This document shows, piece by piece, positions 31,210 to 35,351 of a stretch of 35,351 nucleotides of DNA. Position numbers and translations under genes: made by a program. The stretch spans positions 97,798,565 to 97,833,915 of the forward strand of contig CM044490.1 in the NCBI GenBank assembly GCA_024364805.1, in the 5' to 3' direction. Origin of the DNA: Euprymna scolopes. Taxonomy: Eukaryota > Mollusca > Cephalopoda > Sepiida > Sepiolidae. Below the pieces are notes generated by a model, which did no database searches, had not been told where the DNA came from, and saw only the letters and a list, made by a program, of their open reading frames with translations. Position 1 is the stretch's first letter. Each line of letters starts with the position of its first letter.

Positions 31210-31612
31210 CAAGGGGAGTAATTGTCTACTCCTTTAGGCAAAGTTGCCTCCCCTTGTCTGTAGTCTTAAACTTTAAATTCTCGCGACATCTCGCGAGATC
31301 AACGACCGGAAGTAGACGCAGTGGAGCGAAAACAGTAACTTTCAAAATAGAGAAATAGCATAATTCCTGTCCGTTCTTGTCATCATACTTGGACTTCTAA
31401 CCTTTCATGTACTATGTTTGAATTGCCGTTACGTGTATGTGTGTCTCCATAATAAACGTATATCGTTTTGTAACAGCGAGTGATTTTCTTATTTGTTCAT
31501 AATTATTCCATTCTTTTATGTGCTGCAAACATAACCACGTGAAGGCTGGACACCCTGCGGTAAAATATTTTATGTTATGTGGATCCTAACGCATCCCCAC
31601 GATATAACACTG
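31210..31612 (+). mobile_element. LTR-like insert (candidate solo LTR) inside the LINE
   Basis: About 400 bp that interrupts the LINE ORF2 tail and has no coding match. Its start is rich in stem-forming sequence: caaggggag (31210-31218) pairs with ctccccttg (31248-31256), and aggcaa-ag-ttgcct lies at 31236-31249. Then come two abutting TCTCGCGA motifs (31279-31298), an ETS-type ACCGGAAGT (31305-31313), and AATAAA at 31451-31456. Promoter-like motifs followed by a polyadenylation signal within 150 bp is the order of an LTR. I could not confirm TG/CA ends or a target duplication, and it does not resemble the two Gypsy fossils. It could also be a MITE or a processed fragment. Confidence 0.4.
31279..31313. 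promoter_or_regulatory. Promoter-like motif cluster: TCTCGCGACA-TCTCGCGAGA plus ETS site
   Basis: TCTCGCGAGA (31289-31298) is an exact palindrome and is the known binding word of BANP in CpG-type metazoan promoters. A near-copy abuts it (31279-31288). ACCGGAAGT (31305-31313) is the ETS/GABP consensus. In a strongly AT-rich window this CpG cluster stands out. Activity is not shown by sequence alone. Confidence 0.5.
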
Positions 31613-32039
31613 CCCCTCTTAGAAAGAGCCCATAAAAGAGTTTTCAGCTTAATAGGTCTCACTTTGTAAACTAAACTTAACCCATGATCTATCGCCGCAA
31701 ACTTGTATCTCAGGTGTTTTAATAGAGTGTGCTCCGATAAACTCGTTGCACGTGTGCTCCATCAACGTACATATCTTTGACAAACCCGATTAGCAACAAA
31801 ATCTCACCCCTTCACTGTTGAGGTCTCCAAATGCCAGACAGTTTTTCTACTTTAATAGTTTCTTTCCCTCGAACAGCTAGACTTTGGGATTCCCTTCCTG
31901 CTACCTGCTTTTCTGACTGTTCTGATATGCAGAAGTTTAAATGCAACGTAAACTAACATCTTGTTAATCTTTCCTTGAAATGGCCCGAAATAGAAGTTCT
32001 TTACATACAAGTAACGATATGCCTTTTTAGGGGTGAACG

Positions 32040-32170
32040 TGAGTAAAACAGAAAAAAGAAGAAGAAAAAGAAGGAAAAGAATTCTGATTTCGTTTATCAA
32101 CGTCTCTCTGGAAAGGGATGGGATTCATTTCCAGAGGATTTCCCTTAATGCCGGCTTCAAATCAGGAGCT
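32040..32170 (-). other. 3' untranslated part of the R2-like LINE
   Basis: Lies directly after the ORF stop at 32171-32173. On the minus strand it passes an ggaaatcc...ggatttcc-like region and ends in a pyrimidine-rich ttccttctttttcttcttct run. The plus-strand LINE ends nearby at about 31990, so the two LINEs meet tail to tail. Confidence 0.5.
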
Positions 32171-35100
32171 TCAAAGATCAAGGGTTTTCCTAAGGATGTT
32201 AGTGGTACCTATAATGCAGAGGTTTGAAAGCCACCTAAAACATCGGGGATTTGTAGTTTTTTCAATTGTCCTTCCAAACAATTGATACTACTCCTAGTGT
32301 ACCAACTACGACCGGTATTATTTGTGTTTTAACCCCGTGTATACGCCTTATCTCCAAGGCCAATGGAGCATAATTGCTCCACTTCTCATTCTCATTCTCT
32401 CTCACATTCCTGTCCCAGGGTACTGAGAAGTCTACAATCTGCTGGGTTTTTTTTTTACCTTGTCAGTGACGACCAAATCCGGACGATTATGTTCCAATGG
32501 CTTGGTCGTTATGACACTTTTGTCCCACCATACCTTTACCTTGCCAGCCTCACTTGTTCTCACTTCATCAGGCACCTCCTCAAACCATTTTCCAGCACAC
32601 TTCACCCCAACCCTCTTATACACCTCCCAATATATCCGGAGTCCCATGCGATCGTGTCTTTTTGCGGTACTCTCTCTGGGCCAGTTCACTACACCCTGCT
32701 GCAAGGTGCGCAATTGACTCTGAGGTCTTACCACAAATCCGGCATTCTGCAGCAATTTCTTCTCCTAGAACCACTTTTTGGAACAATCGTGTTCCTAATG
32801 CCTGCTCTTGTGCTTCACAAACAAAAGCTTAGCCAGATACCCAGCTCTAAGTCATTTCCATGATCTTTCATCAGCCACTTCTGCTATATCCTGGAAGAAC
32901 CTTCCATACATTTTTTCCTAGCCAGTTCCTCTGCCCTTTCCCTATCCATACGTTTCACATAATCAGCCTTGGTCTCACATACCTCTACTTCATTGGCCAC
33001 AACCTTAAGCATCCACTCCCACTTCTAACCACATGCTCCTTCAACGACATCTCCTCGGTTCTAACACAATCTTTTATACTTTTCAATCCTCTCCCACCAT
33101 CTTTCCTCTTTTGATACAGCCTTGCTACGCTACTTCGAATGTGAAATATACCAAACATTGCTAAAACTTTTCTTGTTTAGATATACATGGCATGCAAATC
33201 CTTGTCAGACCATTCTAAAATTCCTGCACTGTATCTCAAAACACTGACTGCCCATGCATTTACTGCTTTTATTAGGTTTCCTCCATACAGTTTCGGCTTT
33301 GCAATTAGTTTCACTCTTCTAAGATACTCCTTCCTGACTTTTTCTTTCATTTCTTTGTTCATGATGCCTACACCCTCCAACACTCCTAAATACTTATATC
33401 CTGTATCTTCTATGTCTTTCATGATTTCTCCATTTGGCAGCACTATTCCATTCGAATGAACCTTTACTTTTCTTTTCATCACCAGCACCGCACAGTTACT
33501 AATCCCAAACTCCATCCTAATCTCTCCTGAGTATGTCCCCACAAGTTCTACCAGTCTCCCCATTTTCTTTTCATTTCTACCGAATATTTTCAAATCATCC
33601 ATAAACAGTAGATGGTTGAGGCGTCTGTCACCAGATCCAAAGTTATACCCCAGTTTTTCTCTCTCCAAGAGGATGCTCAGTGGCATCATTATTATTACAA
33701 AACGAAGTGGCGATAACGAATCTCCTTGAAATATCCCACGTTTAATGCCAACCTGCCCCATCTACTCTCTGTTTGCTGCCAGCACCGTTTTCCATTGAGC
33801 CATTTTTGTCTCCAAAAGCCCTACCACATTCTCAGCAACCTTCATCATCAATAGTATTTCACGTATCCATGGATGAGGAACCATGTCATAAGCCTTTCTG
33901 TAATCGATCCATGCTACGCTCAGATTTATCTCTTCTTCCCATCCTGCATTATTGCATTATTGCTTTATTAATTAATAGTTGCTCTTTAGTACCTCTCGAG
34001 CCTTTCCGGCACCCCTTTTGTTCGTCAGGAAAAACACCATTACTCTCTAGATGTTCGTAAATTTTCTCCGCAAATATTCCAATCAACAGTTTCCACATCA
34101 ATGGTAGACATGTAATTGGTCTATAATTATTGGCATCTGTTCCTTTTGCATGATCTTTCCTAATCAGTGTTGTTCTTTCCTTCACAAGCCAATCAGGGAC
34201 ATCTCCCGACTCTACAACCCTTTGGAGAGCAGCAGCTATAGGTGGATAAAGGCATGGGAACTGTTTAAACCAGAAGGCCATCACTTCATCTAGACCAGGT
34301 GCCTTCCAGTTTGTCATCCTTCGTATGCCAGCTTTAACGTCATCGATGGTTATCTCAACGTTCTTCAACTGCTGCATTTCTGATAGCCTTTCTCTGACCT
34401 CTCCCAACCAGCTAGCCTTCTCATTATATCGCCCTTCGACGGACCAAATCCCACTCCAGAACTCCCTTGCATCTTTTACATTTGGCGTGTTGTTATCTCC
34501 CCCCTGTTTACTACCATTTAATTCTTTATACAGCTGACACTGATTGTTCCGGAAAAGGTTGTTCTGCCGAAATGCAACACTTTTTCCAACAAAGTTCCTA
34601 ATTTCTATACCACCAGTGTGGACTTTCTCTTTCAACATTGTAAGAACGTTCGCCGTTCCCTTTTCCAGCAATCTATACCTTCTTTCAAGCTCGTCCTTAG
34701 CTTTCTGTCCTAGTTTAACTCCTTTTTTTATTTCTTCGATTCTACCAATGTCTTTCCGTCACCATTTAATACTGTCTTCAAGCCGCCTCTGCCAATGTGG
34801 CCTTCTATCCTTCATTTTTCCCTTTTTCTTCTGTAATAAACCAAGACGATTCGCAATAACGTATGACGCTGCATATAAAATCCTGTTAAGTTCCGTAATC
34901 GATATGTTATTTCTTATGATGTTGTCAATTACTCCTTGAATTATTTTTACCTCGTTTTTCACCTTCCGCCTATCACTACTCTTCATATTTGGAATCTCTA
35001 TGATATCGTCTCTAAGAAGAACCTCTCTTAACTTCTGAAGTACTTCTTCTTCTACAGAAGTCAAAGTTCGAACTTCATCACCACTTCTCCATACATATGC

Positions 35101-35351
35101 TCCTTTCACTCGCTCCATTGTCTCAGAGTCAATGATCTTATCTGCCTTAGATCCTTGAAACGCTTTCTCATTACTTCCCCTAACCATAGGATTCCATACC
35201 TCCTCAGTTGTCCGCCTCCTATCATCGTTTACATTTCCCTTCTGAACTTCCACTCTCTCTGTTCTTTCATCGGAGCTAGTTTCATCAATTTTACTTTCGT
35301 TATTAATTTCTTTCCTAACCATCCATTCAATCTCTTCTTTTGCAATCACTG
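32171..35351 (-). pseudogene. R2-like LINE: reverse transcriptase plus restriction-like endonuclease, 5' end off the window
   Basis: ORF of an R2/R4-type non-LTR element, minus strand. 35351-33947 is one frame with a single stop at 34759-34761. It holds an N-terminal region without a recognised domain, then WKAPGLDEVMAFWFKQF (about 34290), NNYRPITCLPLMWKLLIGIF and GVFPDEQKGCRKGSRGTKEQ. A frame change follows at the duplicated gcattatt (33946-33961). Motif A SVAWIDYRKAYDMVPHPWI (about 33870-33925) keeps its Asp, and GIKRGIFQGDSLSPL plus NHLLFMDDLKIFG (motif C, FMDD) are intact, with a stop at 33762-33764. Next come YKYLGVLEG, NAWAVSVLRYSAGILEW and FGIFHIRSSVARLY. The C-terminal knuckle CRICGKTSESIAHLAAGC (about 32690-32745) and the endonuclease block NRPDLVVTDK (about 32465) and FSVPWDRNVRENENEK (about 32380-32430) follow. 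IRRIHGVKTQIIPVVVGTLG and ILRKTLDL end the protein. RT residues are preserved but the frame is broken in perhaps five or six places. Confidence 0.9.

Larger units (their letters stand above)
30360..31990 (+). mobile_element. CR1/Jockey-like LINE, ORF2 reverse transcriptase to 3' end, broken
   Basis: Partial LINE ORF2. The reverse transcriptase begins LDTSKVCGSDFIPVIL (30395-30440), WKITSVVPV (30530-30557), NYRPISLLHIFSKIFETLIN (30588-30648). Motif A reads AVALYISKAFDKFRHEGML (30785-30840): the family has LDISKAFD, so the catalytic Asp is Tyr. KIKSYGI and RFFLYNRTIQVV follow. Near 30960-31010 the sequence skips the region that carries the YADD motif and resumes at RLFTPESIMYLYKTTIRSSM, EYCCHIWA (31080-31165). 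After STIQKYN (about 31208) an unrelated ~400-bp LTR-like insert intervenes. The ORF2 tail resumes near 31615 (LERAHKRVFSLIG), then CSDKLVARVLH, ATKSHPFTVEVSKCQT and an RTARLWDSLPAT-like block to about 31945. Not functional. It shares its tail with 9000-9510. Confidence 0.85.

Noticed and set aside
32363-32863. 166-codon plus-strand open frame
   Set aside because: It is the shadow of the R2-like LINE endonuclease region, which is recognisable on the minus strand.
34544-34939. 131-codon plus-strand open frame
   Set aside because: It is the complement of the R2-like LINE N-terminal coding region and resembles no family.
1-35351. CRISPR array, bacterial operon or integrated DNA virus
   Set aside because: The tandem repeats lack unique spacers of constant length, no operon-like gene packing exists, and all legible proteins are from retroelements or DNA transposons.

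Overview
This is a stretch of eukaryotic nuclear DNA, strongly AT-rich and built almost entirely of decayed transposable elements. I found no host gene, rRNA or tRNA that I can support. The mixture is Jockey-like, CR1/Jockey-like and R2-like LINEs, Ty3/Gypsy fossils, mariner and Tc1-type DNA transposons, and Helitrons with long (TA)n, (GA)n and (CA)n runs. It suggests an invertebrate, most likely a lophotrochozoan such as a cephalopod mollusc. That placement is inference from the repertoire, not a proven assignment.

Layout. 0.1-1.0 kb: Tc1/mariner-superfamily transposase remnant of DD37E spacing (minus strand). 1.15-3.7 kb: degraded Ty3/Gypsy fossil (minus) with LTR-like ends. 5.0-8.4 kb: Jockey-type LINE (plus) with recognisable ORF1 zinc knuckles, endonuclease and part of the reverse transcriptase. 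8.4-8.65 kb: possible LTR fragment. 9.0-9.5 kb: 3' end of a CR1/Jockey-like LINE. 12.19-12.67 kb: complete-looking non-autonomous Helitron, with a second Helitron 3' end at 13.21 kb. 13.44-14.66 kb: full-length but dead mariner with terminal repeats. 15.6-15.9 and 20.2-20.65 kb: two 3' ends of another LINE. 15.94-21.47 kb: two pieces of one ~30-bp minisatellite flank a nest of Helitron-like and AT-rich repeats. 23.6-24.4 kb: second Ty3/Gypsy fossil (plus). 27.6-29.75 kb: broken Helitron Rep/helicase gene (plus) carrying a perfect 23-bp palindrome and an internal tandem duplication. 30.36-31.99 kb: CR1/Jockey-like LINE interrupted by a ~400-bp LTR-like insert with a promoter-like motif cluster. 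32.17-35.35 kb: R2-like LINE (minus) with reverse transcriptase and restriction-like endonuclease regions, running off the window.

The elements do not work together as a system. They record repeated insertion, nesting and decay. The observations I rate most useful are the minisatellite split by Helitron-ended DNA, the hairpin-like palindrome inside the Helitron gene, the abutting TCTCGCGA motifs plus ETS site in the LTR-like insert, and the outward-facing 38-bp inverted repeat around a 1-kb AT-rich core.
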